A stretch of 41,716 nucleotides of DNA, taken from contig CABQJV010000020.1 of the NCBI GenBank assembly GCA_902464565.1, forward strand, positions 1 to 41,716, read 5' to 3'. Below are positions 32,255 through 40,625 of this stretch, piece by piece (position 1 is the stretch's first letter; every line of letters begins with the position of its first letter). This stretch comes from an uncultured Collinsella sp. (GTDB taxonomy: Bacteria; Actinomycetota; Coriobacteriia; Coriobacteriales; Coriobacteriaceae). The notes beneath the pieces were generated by a model. The model had not been told where the DNA came from, searched no databases, and saw nothing but the letters and a program-made list of their open reading frames with translations. Both the position numbers and the translations under genes were made by a program.

Positions 32255-32278
32255 TTACGGATCCCCACACAGGGGACA

Positions 32279-32508
32279 GTGGGCAAAAAATGCCAAATAT
32301 GAGTACTGTTGCCATTATAGTGACATATATTTGCACTAAATAATGGGCTCCTAATGAGATTAGCTCTCGTTAGGGGCCCATTTTATTGAACATTTGTGGA
32401 AATACGTCAGCTCGCCTGACTGGCTGCTATGTCTAAAAGCCTCTAAAATGCCCCAAATCGCTGCTACTAAAAAGGTAACAGTACTCATATTTGATGTTTT
32501 TTGCCCAC
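32279..32508. mobile_element. MITE-like element with 35-bp terminal inverted repeats
   Basis: The 35-base ends, 32279-32313 and 32474-32508, are inverted copies that start GTGGGCAAAAAA and share CAAATATGAGTACTGTT, with about four mismatches. The 230-base element is clearly more A/T-rich than its surroundings and encodes nothing. An internal hairpin at 32342-32382 (AATGGGC..CTAA) followed by TTTTATT looks like a terminator. A CAG on each side could be a short target duplication but is not certain. No transposase is present. Confidence 0.68.
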
Positions 32509-32569
32509 AGCTATTTGCAGACCCCTCTATAGGGCGACGCCAACGAGGGTTTCGTCGACTGTGTTACCC

Positions 32570-32655
32570 AAGAATGTCCCCAACGACTAGGTGCGGTTGC
32601 TGCCAAGGAGTGTCCCGGGGTGCCGGCACAAAAGGAACGTCCCTAACTGCTGGGT
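32570..32655. repeat. AACGTCCC-type repeats, second block
   Basis: AAGAATGTCCCCAACGACTA (32570), CAAGGAGTGTCCCGGGG (about 32604) and AAAAGGAACGTCCCTAACTG (32630) are three degenerate copies of the unit at 30051-30098. They lie between the MITE-like element and the GNAT gene. Confidence 0.55.
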
Positions 32656-33297
32656 TTAGGCTGTTAGGTCGAGTTCGTAGAGAAAGCTTTCGCGCGGCAT
32701 GTCGTGACGGCGCTCTTCGCGGTTGGCGCGGTGCGTGGCCGTGCGCTTAAAGCCGTGCAGCTCGTAGAACTTCCACGAGCAGTTGGAGTCGGTGTACAGG
32801 TGCGCCCTCGTCGCTCCAAGCGAGGACAGGTGCGAGACTGCGGCATCGAGCAGAACCGTGCCAACGCCCAGGCCATGGACATCGCGATCCACGGCAAGCA
32901 GCGTGACCTCGTTGTCGTGCGGCAACGGGCTGCTCTCGAGCAGGCGGTTGTTGGTTCGGATGGTTGCGCGCACAAACGAGAGATACTCGGCGCACGCATC
33001 GGGCTCCAGCTCACGCATCTGCGATAGCAGCGCGCGTTCGGTATCCATCCAATGCTCGTTGATAGTGACGCCGGAGTTCTGTCCTGCGCGTGCAAGTGCA
33101 ATGCCGCGTGCCTCGCCGTCAATCACCGCAACCTGCGAAAACGTCGATGACGAAAGGCAATAGGCGAGGTCGCACGCGGCCTCGAGGCGGTTGTACTCAT
33201 CGTTATCCGAATTGTTATGCCAAAGCTGTTGCAGAATCAGCGCGATGGCGTCGAAGTCTTCGGTATCAAACGGTCGGTAGAGAACCCGCGAGACCAT
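32656..33297 (-). CDS. GNAT-family N-acetyltransferase
   Basis: A 213-residue acetyltransferase. Acetyl-CoA binding motif VDRDVHGLGVGTVLLDAAVSHL and the family end YTDSNCSWKFYELHGFKR are clear. The N-terminal half (residues 1-110) is more divergent. The substrate is not identifiable and there is no antitoxin gene beside it, so it is not called a toxin. ATG 33297 follows AAAGAGG. Confidence 0.82.
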   Translation of the reverse strand: MVSRVLYRPFDTEDFDAIALILQQLWHNNSDNDEYNRLEAACDLAYCLSSSTFSQVAVIDGEARGIALARAGQNSGVTINEHWMDTERALLSQMRELEPDACAEYLSFVRATIRTNNRLLESSPLPHDNEVTLLAVDRDVHGLGVGTVLLDAAVSHLSSLGATRAHLYTDSNCSWKFYELHGFKRTATHRANREERRHDMPRESFLYELDLTA

Positions 33298-33478
33298 GGT
33301 GCCTCTTTCTTTTGCGGATGCATATCGAGCACAGTTCTACCACGCCATTGGCATCTAATTATGGTGCCCCTGTGTTCCATGAACTCACCGTGCCCGGTGC
33401 TGTGCCCATCCCCTCCGCTCGCAAACTTTTTCTGCACATGCGCCCGTTGCGGGGTGCATCGATGCGCTCGATGCGCTA

Positions 33479-33500
33479 CATTGAATCAGTATTTTCAATG
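33479..33500. promoter_or_regulatory. Inverted repeat upstream of purH
   Basis: CATTGAA (33479-33485) and TTCAATG (33494-33500) are exact inverted copies 8 bases apart, about 75 bases before the purH start. It could be an operator; the rest of the 277-base gap shows no gene. Confidence 0.35.
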
Positions 33501-33574
33501 CCGCTGCGCGAGCGCTGCAGATCGACGTATCACCGACTCACAGAGCACGGCGGCGTACCAGACAGGAGGACTGC

Positions 33575-35182
33575 ATGGGATCTGATGTGAAGATCGCACG
33601 CGCGTTGATCTCGGTTACCGATAAGACGGGCGTCGTCGATTTCGCACGGACGCTGGTTGACGACTTTGGCGTCGAGATCATCTCTACGGGCGGCACGGCT
33701 CGTGCCATCGAGGACGCGGGCGTTCCCGTAACCCCCATCGAGGAGTTCACGGGCTATCCCGAGATGATGGACGGCCGCGTCAAGACGCTGCACCCCAAGG
33801 TTCACGGCGCGCTGCTGGCCCGCCGCGATTCCGAGCAGCACATGCAGGAGGCCGCTCAGCACGGCATTAAGCTGATCGACCTGGTCGTCGTCAACCTGTA
33901 CGAGTTCGAGAAGACCGTCGCCAACCCCGAGGTCACCTTCGCGGACGCCATCGAGCACATCGACATCGGTGGCCCCTCCATGCTGCGCTCTGCTGCCAAG
34001 AACGCCGCGAGCGTTACCGTCATCTCCGACCCGGCCGACTATGATGCCGTCCTGGCCGAGATGCACGAGACCGGTGGCTGCACCACGCTTTCCACCCGTC
34101 GTCGCCTGCAGGTGAAGGTCTACCAGACCACCGCCGCCTACGACACGGCTATCTCCCGTTGGCTTGCCGCCCAGGCAAGCGACGTGGCGGACACTTCTGC
34201 CAAGCTCGAGATTTCGCTGGAGAAGGTCGACGACCTGCGCTATGGCGAGAATCCTCAGCAGAAGGCTACGGTCTATCGCTTTGCCGAGGGCTGCGAGAAC
34301 ACCGCGAGCTCGCAGTTCCCGCTCGTTGGCTCCGAGCAGATCCAGGGCAAGCCGCTCAGCTACAACAACTATCTGGATGCTGATGCCGCTTGGAACCTGG
34401 TCCGCGAGTTCGACGAGCCGGCCTGCGTGATCCTCAAGCACCAGAACCCCTGCGGTTCTGCCGTTGCCGAGGACATCACGGCTGCCTACGACCGCGCTTT
34501 CGCCTGCGATCCCAAGAGCGCCTTTGGCGGCATCATCGCCTGCAACCGCGAGGTTCCCTATGAGCTAGTCGAGCACTTTGCCGATCAGAACAAGCAGTTC
34601 GTCGAGGTCATCATCGCCCCGAGCTACACTGCCGAGGCGCTCGAGCGCATGGCCAAGCGCCCCAACCTGCGCGTGTTGGCGACCGGCGGCGTGGACCACG
34701 GCGCCCAGGTGGAGCTGCGCTCCATCGACGGCGGCATGCTGGTACAGGAGGTCGACCACGTGACCGAGGACCCCGCGACCTTTACGTTCCCCACCGACCG
34801 CAAGCCCACCGACGCCGAGATGGCCGAGCTCGAGTTTGCCTGGAAGGTCTGCAAGGGCGTCAAGTCTAACGCCATCCTGGTTTCCAAGGGCAAGGCCGGC
34901 ATTGGCATGGGCCCCGGTCAGCCCAACCGCGTTGACTCCGCACTGCTGGCCTGCGAGCGTGCCGAGGACTTCTGCGAGCGTGAGGGCGTGGAGAAGGGCA
35001 GCTTTGCCTGCGCAAGCGACGCATTCTTCCCGTTCCGCGACAACGTCGACGTGCTTGCCGCGCACGGCGTGACCTGCATCATCCAGCCCGGCGGCTCCAA
35101 GCGCGATGACGAGAGCATTCAGGCCTGCAACGAGCATGGCATTGCGATGGTCTTCACGGGTGCCAGGCATTTCCGCCACTAA
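33575..35182 (+). CDS. purH: Bifunctional AICAR transformylase / IMP cyclohydrolase
   Basis: A 535-residue enzyme for the last two steps of IMP synthesis. The N-terminal IMP cyclohydrolase has the MGS-like fold with SVTDKTG, STGGTARAIEDAG and the KTLHPKVHGALLARR segment. The C-terminal transformylase holds the catalytic Lys-His pair in CVILKHQNPCGSA and ends FPFRDNVDVLAAHGVTCIIQPGGSKRDDE. ATG 33575 follows GACAGGAGG. It uses AICAR, a by-product of HisH/HisF, so it links to the his operon in this window. It is not in a pur operon here. Confidence 0.97.
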   Translation: MGSDVKIARALISVTDKTGVVDFARTLVDDFGVEIISTGGTARAIEDAGVPVTPIEEFTGYPEMMDGRVKTLHPKVHGALLARRDSEQHMQEAAQHGIKLIDLVVVNLYEFEKTVANPEVTFADAIEHIDIGGPSMLRSAAKNAASVTVISDPADYDAVLAEMHETGGCTTLSTRRRLQVKVYQTTAAYDTAISRWLAAQASDVADTSAKLEISLEKVDDLRYGENPQQKATVYRFAEGCENTASSQFPLVGSEQIQGKPLSYNNYLDADAAWNLVREFDEPACVILKHQNPCGSAVAEDITAAYDRAFACDPKSAFGGIIACNREVPYELVEHFADQNKQFVEVIIAPSYTAEALERMAKRPNLRVLATGGVDHGAQVELRSIDGGMLVQEVDHVTEDPATFTFPTDRKPTDAEMAELEFAWKVCKGVKSNAILVSKGKAGIGMGPGQPNRVDSALLACERAEDFCEREGVEKGSFACASDAFFPFRDNVDVLAAHGVTCIIQPGGSKRDDESIQACNEHGIAMVFTGARHFRH

Positions 35183-35186
35183 TATC

Positions 35187-35214
35187 GTTACGCGGTTTTA
35201 CCAAACCGCGTAAC
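35187..35214 (+). terminator. Hairpin after purH
   Basis: Perfect 12-bp stem GTTACGCGGTTT / AAACCGCGTAAC with a TACC loop, five bases after the stop. There is no T tract, so it may stabilise the 3' end instead of terminating. Confidence 0.6.
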
Positions 35215-35234
35215 TGCTCGACGCTGCGCCGGCT

Positions 35235-35320
35235 CCAAGCACCTCATCTCGCCGCTCAAACCGTCGCTCGCGTACAGAAGTACGCGTCGCTCCTCTTTCG
35301 CGGCGACCTGAGGCACTTGG
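35235..35320. repeat. Long imperfect palindrome, copy 2
   Basis: The outer arms CCAAG-CA-CCTCA and TGAGG-CA-CTTGG pair apart from the central CA. TCGCCGC/GCGGCGA and CGCGTAC/GTACGCG pair further in. The same design with different outer arms is at 12763-12849. Confidence 0.7.
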
Positions 35321-35384
35321 TGCTGGCTCGCTGGCTTGTGCTCCACCAGCGGTATTGGCTCGCCCCGAACTAAAGCTATCTATT

Positions 35385-35418
35385 GCCGTCCGTGCCGGTT
35401 GGTGCGGGCGGCTTTTTT
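35385..35418 (+). terminator. Intrinsic terminator
   Basis: 12-bp stem with wobbles (35385-35396 with 35401-35412), GGTT loop, then six T. It ends the purH transcription region before the next gene. Confidence 0.85.
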
Positions 35419-35459
35419 GGGTATAACGGTGCGGTGTATGTTTTTGAGAAAGGTTGGAT

Positions 35460-36170
35460 ATGGCCGTTGTGGATGATGCCGAGCTGTTTGGCAATGCCGA
35501 GGATCAGCGTGCGTACGAGGACTTTTGCGCTAATCAGGAAGCGGTCGAGAAGTTTACGCTCGACAAGCCCGCGCTTATCTGCCGCTGGCGCATGTCTAAC
35601 AAGAAGGTGCCCATGCTCAACCGCCACATTCGCGCGCTGTCCGAGCGCCTGGTGCAGGGCGAGCCGCTTACCCATAACATGCTCAGCTGGGCCAAGCAGC
35701 ACGTTGAGTGGTCGCTTGCCGAGGGCGATTACACTGCGCACGACGGCGTACTCATGCTGGTGATCGACATCAACGGCAACGCCGCCATGACGGTGGGGGA
35801 GTACGAGCCGCTCACCGATACGTCGGCCAAGGCGCTGCGTGCCCGTTCCGCCGAGGCCCGCTCCGAGGCCGACGAGACCGGCGTGGCGCCCGAGTTGCTC
35901 GCCGCCGTCGATAACGGCGAGCTTGCCTTTGTGGCGCCAGCGGACGAGTGCCTGTGCGGCACGGCGACACTCATCGAGCAGCTGGCCCAGACCAAGGGCA
36001 TCCCGGTCACGCGCGTAGACATTCCCGCGCAACTCAAGGGCGCGCTGTTCCTGGTGAGCGACGAGCACGGCGTGGTTCCCGCAACCGAGACGGACGCTGC
36101 GGAGGCCGACGCCGCCACGGTCGCCTTCTTCGCCGAAGGCTACGAAAAGCTCCGTGCCCGCCGCTCCTAA
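35460..36170 (+). CDS. Conserved-looking protein of unknown function
   Basis: A 236-residue soluble, acidic protein; ATG 35460 follows GAGAAAGG. No family is recognised. Visible features: no signal or membrane segment; the helical N-terminal part includes KPALICRWRMSNKKVPMLNRH; VLMLVIDINGNAAMTVGEYEPL is a beta-rich core; the C-terminal third ends in a Glu/Ala-rich helix (AAEADAATVAFFAEGYEKLRARRS). Codon use matches neighbours, which supports a real gene. TATAAC at 35422-35427 might be its -10 element. Confidence 0.72.
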   Translation: MAVVDDAELFGNAEDQRAYEDFCANQEAVEKFTLDKPALICRWRMSNKKVPMLNRHIRALSERLVQGEPLTHNMLSWAKQHVEWSLAEGDYTAHDGVLMLVIDINGNAAMTVGEYEPLTDTSAKALRARSAEARSEADETGVAPELLAAVDNGELAFVAPADECLCGTATLIEQLAQTKGIPVTRVDIPAQLKGALFLVSDEHGVVPATETDAAEADAATVAFFAEGYEKLRARRS

Positions 36171-36188
36171 CCTCAAGGCGGGGTGGGC

Positions 36189-37370
36189 TTACTGAAGTGA
36201 GCGAGCGCGTTCGATTGCGTAGGCGAGCGACAGCTGCTCCATCTCCGGGGCGCATTTGTAGCTCAGTCCGGTGAGAGCTGTCACCTTATCGAGGCGATAT
36301 CGAATTGTGTTCGGGTGCTGGCCAGTCTGCTTGGCGGTTTGCTCGATACGTCGGTCGTTCTCGATGAATGCGGCGAGCGTTGATTCCAGTTCGCTGCCAT
36401 GCTCGCTGTCGTGCTCGCGTATCGGCGAGAGAATCGCCTCCGAGAACGATCGCATCTCCGGGGTTTCCGCAAAAGGCATCACGGTTTTCAGGATGCCGAG
36501 CTGCGTATAGCGGACGGGACCCTCGGCTCGTTGACAAGATAGGCGCTGTGCGTAAATCGCCTGCGAGATCGCCTGCGCCACCGCCTCGTCTCCAAACAGA
36601 ATATCGCTGATGCCGAGCCCTTCCGCTCCGCCATCGATGCCGCTAGCCTCGATGAGCTCCGTGAGCGCCTGCACGATTCGCTCCACATCGAGCGTCTGCT
36701 CCGAGTCGCTTGTCGCTACGAATAACAAACCTCCGTCATAGGGTGCCAGCATATTGTGGCATCCGGCGAGGGTCGATTTTGCACAGAGACGTTCGATTTG
36801 CAAAAACGTACGCGGGTCGAGGGGATCTGCAAACGATGCGAACAGGGCGACCGCTTCGTCCAGAAATGACGGGTTGAGGCTTCGGATGCGTCGGCAGATG
36901 GACTCGGGCGATACGTCTGTCCTCAGGGCATCGATCTCGCGCTGTGCGAAGTCGATGGACGCGAGCTGCTCGATATGCCGTTTGACCTCATAGATGACGC
37001 TGTCAAAGAACAGTGAGTCGTCGGTCGTGAGAAAGACCGGGTAGTGCCGCGCGTTGGCGTAGCGGATGGCTTGGTCGGGAATCGGGATGTGCAGGACGTT
37101 TTTGATGATGAGACCGCTCGTTCCCTTGGCGACAAGGTATTTCACGGCTTCAGTGATGAGGTACGGGTCGTCCTTCGCATAGAGGAAGGTGCTGAGGACG
37201 ATCTCGTCTGAGGTGAAGTTGACGCGCTGATACTTGTTCTTGAGGCCGGGCATGAGCTCATAATCGAGAATCCCGACGCCGGAGACGGCACGCGAGACGC
37301 CATCGCTGCCGGCGATTAGGCGGACCGACCCCTCATATTCCCGTGAGAAGTCCGAGATGGTGTATAGCAT
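36189..37370 (-). CDS. PucR-family transcriptional regulator
   Basis: A regulator of about 393 residues. The N-terminal PucR-type ligand domain (about 1-120) contains GVGILDYELMP and GLIIKNVLHIPIPDQAIRYANARHYPVF. The C-terminal helix-turn-helix is at the end: RRIEQTAKQTGQHPNTIRYRLDKVTALTGL. Starts are possible at 37379 (GTG), 37376 or 37370 (ATG); only the last has good spacing to AAGG. It is divergent from the ornithine cyclodeaminase-like gene across a 214-base A/T-rich region, so it likely controls that operon. Confidence 0.88.
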   Translation of the reverse strand: MLYTISDFSREYEGSVRLIAGSDGVSRAVSGVGILDYELMPGLKNKYQRVNFTSDEIVLSTFLYAKDDPYLITEAVKYLVAKGTSGLIIKNVLHIPIPDQAIRYANARHYPVFLTTDDSLFFDSVIYEVKRHIEQLASIDFAQREIDALRTDVSPESICRRIRSLNPSFLDEAVALFASFADPLDPRTFLQIERLCAKSTLAGCHNMLAPYDGGLLFVATSDSEQTLDVERIVQALTELIEASGIDGGAEGLGISDILFGDEAVAQAISQAIYAQRLSCQRAEGPVRYTQLGILKTVMPFAETPEMRSFSEAILSPIREHDSEHGSELESTLAAFIENDRRIEQTAKQTGQHPNTIRYRLDKVTALTGLSYKCAPEMEQLSLAYAIERARSLQ

Positions 37371-37380
37371 CAACATCACC

Positions 37381-37513
37381 TTGTAAATTAATACAATAAG
37401 TACATGTATAAATAGGATAATCGCACATCCGTATGCCGTTGATGCGGGAAATAGTTCAAATACATGCTGATAGAACGAAAAATCAGATTGAGAATCGTTG
37501 TAGATTCCAACAA
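37381..37513. promoter_or_regulatory. Two matching 16-bp inverted repeats in the divergent promoter region
   Basis: TTGTAAATTAATACAA (37381-37396) and TTGTAGATTCCAACAA (37498-37513) share TTGTA-N-ATT-N3-ACAA and are partly symmetric. They flank the A/T-rich region between the PucR-type regulator and its presumed target operon and may be its binding sites. Confidence 0.4.
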
Positions 37514-37584
37514 GAAATGATCCTTGGCGGCATCGTTACTAAACCGTACAGTGAAGCAACGTAAAGCTTTCGCTGAGAGGAGCG

Positions 37585-38619
37585 ATGATGGGGCAGATGG
37601 TGGTGCTTTCGGCCGAGGAAGTTTCCAAGGTGCTGACGATTGAGGATGCAATCGCTGCCGTGGAGGAGGCATATCGCCAGAAGGCAACGGGCAAGGGTGT
37701 TGCGTGGCCGATGGTATATGAGCAGTTCGAACCCGGCGTGGCCGATATGGATATCCGCTCGGGCGAGTTAGCGGGAAGCGGCCTCTTCGGTCTCAAGCTC
37801 ACTGCTTGGTTCTCTCAGAATCCCAAAAAGGGGCTGCCCGAGATCTTTGGCACCACGCTGCTGTGCGACAACGCGACGGGAGAGCCGTTGGCGCTGCTCA
37901 ATGCCTCCGCCGTCACTGGACTTCGCACCGGTGCCGCCGCTGCGCTCGGTGCCAAGTGGCTGGCTCGGGCGGATGCGTCCAAACTGCTTGTTGCGGGTGC
38001 CGGCCATATGAGCACCTATATGGTGGCGGGCGTGCTCGCCGCCTGTCCCAAAGTGAGTGAGGTCAAGGTGTGGGAGCCGGTTTCCGATGCCGCGCCCGAG
38101 GCCCGCGTCGAGCGCATGCGAGACGAGGTCGCCCATATCTTGGGCGCCTGCGAGCATGTTCGCGAGGCATCCACCTATTCCATCGAGGCGACGGCCGACG
38201 GCCAAGGTGCCGCGGCAGAGGCCGACATCATCGTGACGATCACGCCGGCGACCAAGCCCATCATCCCCGATGCATGGGTGCGCCCCGGTACGCATATCTC
38301 CTGCGTCGGTGCCGACATGCCCGGCAAGCAGGAGCTCGCCTCGGCGCTTGTCACCCGTGCCGCTGTTTACGTCGACGACCGCGAGCAATCGGTCGCGTCC
38401 GGTGAGCTGGAGATTCCGGTTGCCGAGGGTGTCATCACGCCCGAGGACATTAGAGCGGAGCTCGGCGAAGTCATCGCCGGCACGGCTACGGGGCGTTCGG
38501 ATGACGAGCAAGTGACGGTGTTCGATACGTCGGGCATCGCCGTTCAGGACCTTTCGGCATCGAAAATCGCCTACGACCGCGCCATCGAGGCGGGGCTGGG
38601 CACCGTGGTGGAACTGTAA
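37585..38619 (+). CDS. Ornithine cyclodeaminase / mu-crystallin family enzyme
   Basis: A 344-residue NAD(P)-dependent enzyme. Family motifs: KLTAWFSQNPKKGLPEIFGTTLLCDNATGEPLALLNASAVTGLRTGAA, the dinucleotide site LLVAGAGHM, and CVGADMPGKQEL with the catalytic-type Asp and Lys. The usual GxGxQA is GAGHMS here and MD before the xxT.xRT motif is LN, so substrate or reaction may differ from classic ornithine cyclodeaminase. AGAGGAG precedes ATG 37585. It shares an operon with the aminotransferase (24-base gap). Confidence 0.85.
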   Translation: MMGQMVVLSAEEVSKVLTIEDAIAAVEEAYRQKATGKGVAWPMVYEQFEPGVADMDIRSGELAGSGLFGLKLTAWFSQNPKKGLPEIFGTTLLCDNATGEPLALLNASAVTGLRTGAAAALGAKWLARADASKLLVAGAGHMSTYMVAGVLAACPKVSEVKVWEPVSDAAPEARVERMRDEVAHILGACEHVREASTYSIEATADGQGAAAEADIIVTITPATKPIIPDAWVRPGTHISCVGADMPGKQELASALVTRAAVYVDDREQSVASGELEIPVAEGVITPEDIRAELGEVIAGTATGRSDDEQVTVFDTSGIAVQDLSASKIAYDRAIEAGLGTVVEL

Positions 38620-38643
38620 GAAAGTCAAGGAAAGGAAACGACA

Positions 38644-39774
38644 ATGCAGATCAAGGATTTCGCCGTCGAGCAGTGGATGAACGAGTGGGAGACCAAGTGC
38701 ACCCACAACGTTGCGGAGACGTGCGTCTACTCCCTCACGCTCGACCAGCTGTTCGAGCTTACGAACGCCGACAAGAAGGCGTGGCTCGATAGCCTGTGCT
38801 CGCGCCGATTCACCTACGGAGACATCGAGGGGCAGCCCGGCTTCCTCGAGGGGGTCGCGCGTCTCTATAAGACGGTCGAGCCCGGGCATATCGTGCCCAC
38901 GCACGGCGCGACCGGTGCCAACTCCTTGGTTATTTCCACGCTCGTCGAACCGGGCGATCACGTAGTTTCCGTCAAGCCCACCTACCAGCAGCTTTACTCG
39001 ATTCCCGAGATGTGCGGTGCGAAGGTCGATATCCTTCAGCTCGATCGCAAGAACGGCTACCACGTCGACGTCGACGCGCTCGATGCTCTGGTGACCGACG
39101 ATACCAAGCTCATCTGCATCAATAACCCGGACAACCCCACGGGCGCCCTGCTCGACACCGATACGCTCAAGGCGATTGTCGAGGTCGCACGCAAACACGA
39201 CGCGTGGGTACTCTGCGACGAGGTCTACCGTCTGCTTACTCAGACGGATGAGTACTCCGAGTCCGTGATCGACCTGTACGACAAGGCCATCGTCACCGCA
39301 TCCATGTCCAAGGTCTGGTCGTTCGCCGGCCTGCGTCTGGGCTGGGCGGTCACCAAGAGCCCGGAGCTCCGTCGCGCGCTGCTCTCGCATCGTGACTACA
39401 ACCTGATTTCCGCCGGCATATTCAGCGAGACGGTGGCGGAGCTGATTCTGGGCAACGCTTCCGTGATCCTTGAGCGCAGCCGTCGCATCGTCCGCCAGAA
39501 CCTTGCTGTTCTGGAGAAGTGGGTCGAGAGCGAGCCGCACCTGTCGTTCGTTAAGCCCGAGGCGGGTACCACCGCGCTCGTGTATTACGACTACGACATC
39601 GACTCCAGGACGTTCTGCACTGACATGATTAAGAAGTCCGGCGCGCTCGTCACCCCGGGCGATTGCTTCGAGGAGCCCAAGAGCATGCGCATCGGCTATG
39701 CATACTCCGATAACACCGACGACCTGCAGAAGGGCCTGGATGCCATCTCTGCGTACATGCGTACGCTCGAGTAG
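38644..39774 (+). CDS. Class I/II PLP-dependent aminotransferase
   Basis: A 376-residue fold-type I enzyme. Residues visible: HGATGANSLVISTLVEPGD (88-105), INNPDNPTG (159-167), Asp192 in CDEVY, PLP lysine Lys223 in SMSKVWSFAGLRLGW, and the C-terminal Arg in MRIGYAYS. With the cyclodeaminase-like protein and the PucR regulator it suggests turnover of an amino acid, perhaps a basic one. The substrate cannot be told. AAGGAAA precedes ATG 38644. Confidence 0.88.
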   Translation: MQIKDFAVEQWMNEWETKCTHNVAETCVYSLTLDQLFELTNADKKAWLDSLCSRRFTYGDIEGQPGFLEGVARLYKTVEPGHIVPTHGATGANSLVISTLVEPGDHVVSVKPTYQQLYSIPEMCGAKVDILQLDRKNGYHVDVDALDALVTDDTKLICINNPDNPTGALLDTDTLKAIVEVARKHDAWVLCDEVYRLLTQTDEYSESVIDLYDKAIVTASMSKVWSFAGLRLGWAVTKSPELRRALLSHRDYNLISAGIFSETVAELILGNASVILERSRRIVRQNLAVLEKWVESEPHLSFVKPEAGTTALVYYDYDIDSRTFCTDMIKKSGALVTPGDCFEEPKSMRIGYAYSDNTDDLQKGLDAISAYMRTLE

Positions 39775-39794
39775 AGGCTCGAGGTCGAAGTGAT

Positions 39795-39836
39795 GGGGCC
39801 GATTGGTTTAGGACCGGTCGGCCCCTATTTTCTCTC
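39795..39836 (+). terminator. Intrinsic terminator after the aminotransferase
   Basis: 13-bp stem (39795-39807 with 39813-39825, two G-T pairs) followed by TATTTTCTCT. Confidence 0.82.
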
Positions 39837-39866
39837 AAGACTACCGAACGCTTTTGTCACATTAGG

Positions 39867-39902
39867 TGCCCACGGGGTCGTATTGCTGCGACGCTGTGGG
39901 CA
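39867..39902. promoter_or_regulatory. Inverted repeat overlapping a possible promoter of the BceRS-like genes
   Basis: TGCCCAC-N-G-N-GTCG faces CGAC-N-C-N-GTGGGCA across 8 bases (12 of 14 pairs). It abuts CATAAT at 39901-39906, a candidate -10. It may be an operator. Confidence 0.4.
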
Positions 39903-39944
39903 TAATGGTGTGAAAGGTGCAAGTTACGCGAAATGGGAGGACAC

Positions 39945-40616
39945 ATGGCGCTGATCTATGTCGTTGAGGACGACGAGCCCATTCGTCGTGAGCTTATCGA
40001 CATCCTTGCCCGCGCCGGTTTTGAGGTTGAGGCATGCGAATCGTTTGAGCATGTCTCGCGCGATATTCTCGCCGCCGTGCCCGACCTGGTGCTGCTCGAC
40101 CTCACGCTTCCCGTCAAGGACGGCCAGCATATCTGCCACGAGGTTCGCCGCGAATCCGAGGTTCCCATCATCGTCCTCACGTCGCGCACGACCGAGATTG
40201 ACGAGGTCATGGCCATGACGCTCGGCGCGGACGACTTTGTTCCCAAGCCCTACAGCGCCCGTGTGCTCGTGGCGCGCATCAATGCCTTGCTGCGTCGCAC
40301 CGCGGCGGCGGGCGAGCGCAGCACGCTCGTCCACAAGGGACTGGAGCTCGACCTCGCACGCTCCATGGTCACCAACACGCAAACGGGCGCCAGCACCGAG
40401 CTCACCAAAAACGAGCTGCGTATCCTCTCGCTGCTTCTGAGCCGCGCGGGCAAGATCGTTTCGCGCTCGGCCATCATGCAGGACCTGTGGGACTCCGACG
40501 CCTTTGTGGACGACAATACGCTCACCGTCAACATCAACCGCCTGCGCACCACGCTCGAAAAAATCGGCATCAAGGGGTATTTGACCACGCATCGCGGCCA
40601 AGGCTATTCGGTCTAG
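39945..40616 (+). CDS. OmpR-family response regulator (BceR-like)
   Basis: A 223-residue regulator: receiver with acidic D9-D10-E11, phospho-acceptor Asp52 in LLDLTLP, Thr79, Lys101. The winged helix spans about 130-223 (STELTKNELRILSLLLSRAGKIVSRSAIMQDLW, TVNINRLRTTLEKIG, HRGQGYSV). ATG 39945 follows GGGAGG; the frame is open to 39933. The kinase gene follows after 9 bases. Confidence 0.92.
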   Translation: MALIYVVEDDEPIRRELIDILARAGFEVEACESFEHVSRDILAAVPDLVLLDLTLPVKDGQHICHEVRRESEVPIIVLTSRTTEIDEVMAMTLGADDFVPKPYSARVLVARINALLRRTAAAGERSTLVHKGLELDLARSMVTNTQTGASTELTKNELRILSLLLSRAGKIVSRSAIMQDLWDSDAFVDDNTLTVNINRLRTTLEKIGIKGYLTTHRGQGYSV

Positions 40617-40625
40617 GGGCCGGCT

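Noticed and set aside
32656..33297. GNAT gene as a second toxin
   Set aside because: No DUF1778 or other antitoxin gene adjoins it and its length and N-terminal half differ from TacT-like toxins.
37768..39540. 590-codon minus-strand frame over the cyclodeaminase and aminotransferase
   Set aside because: Antisense shadow with no recognisable domain.
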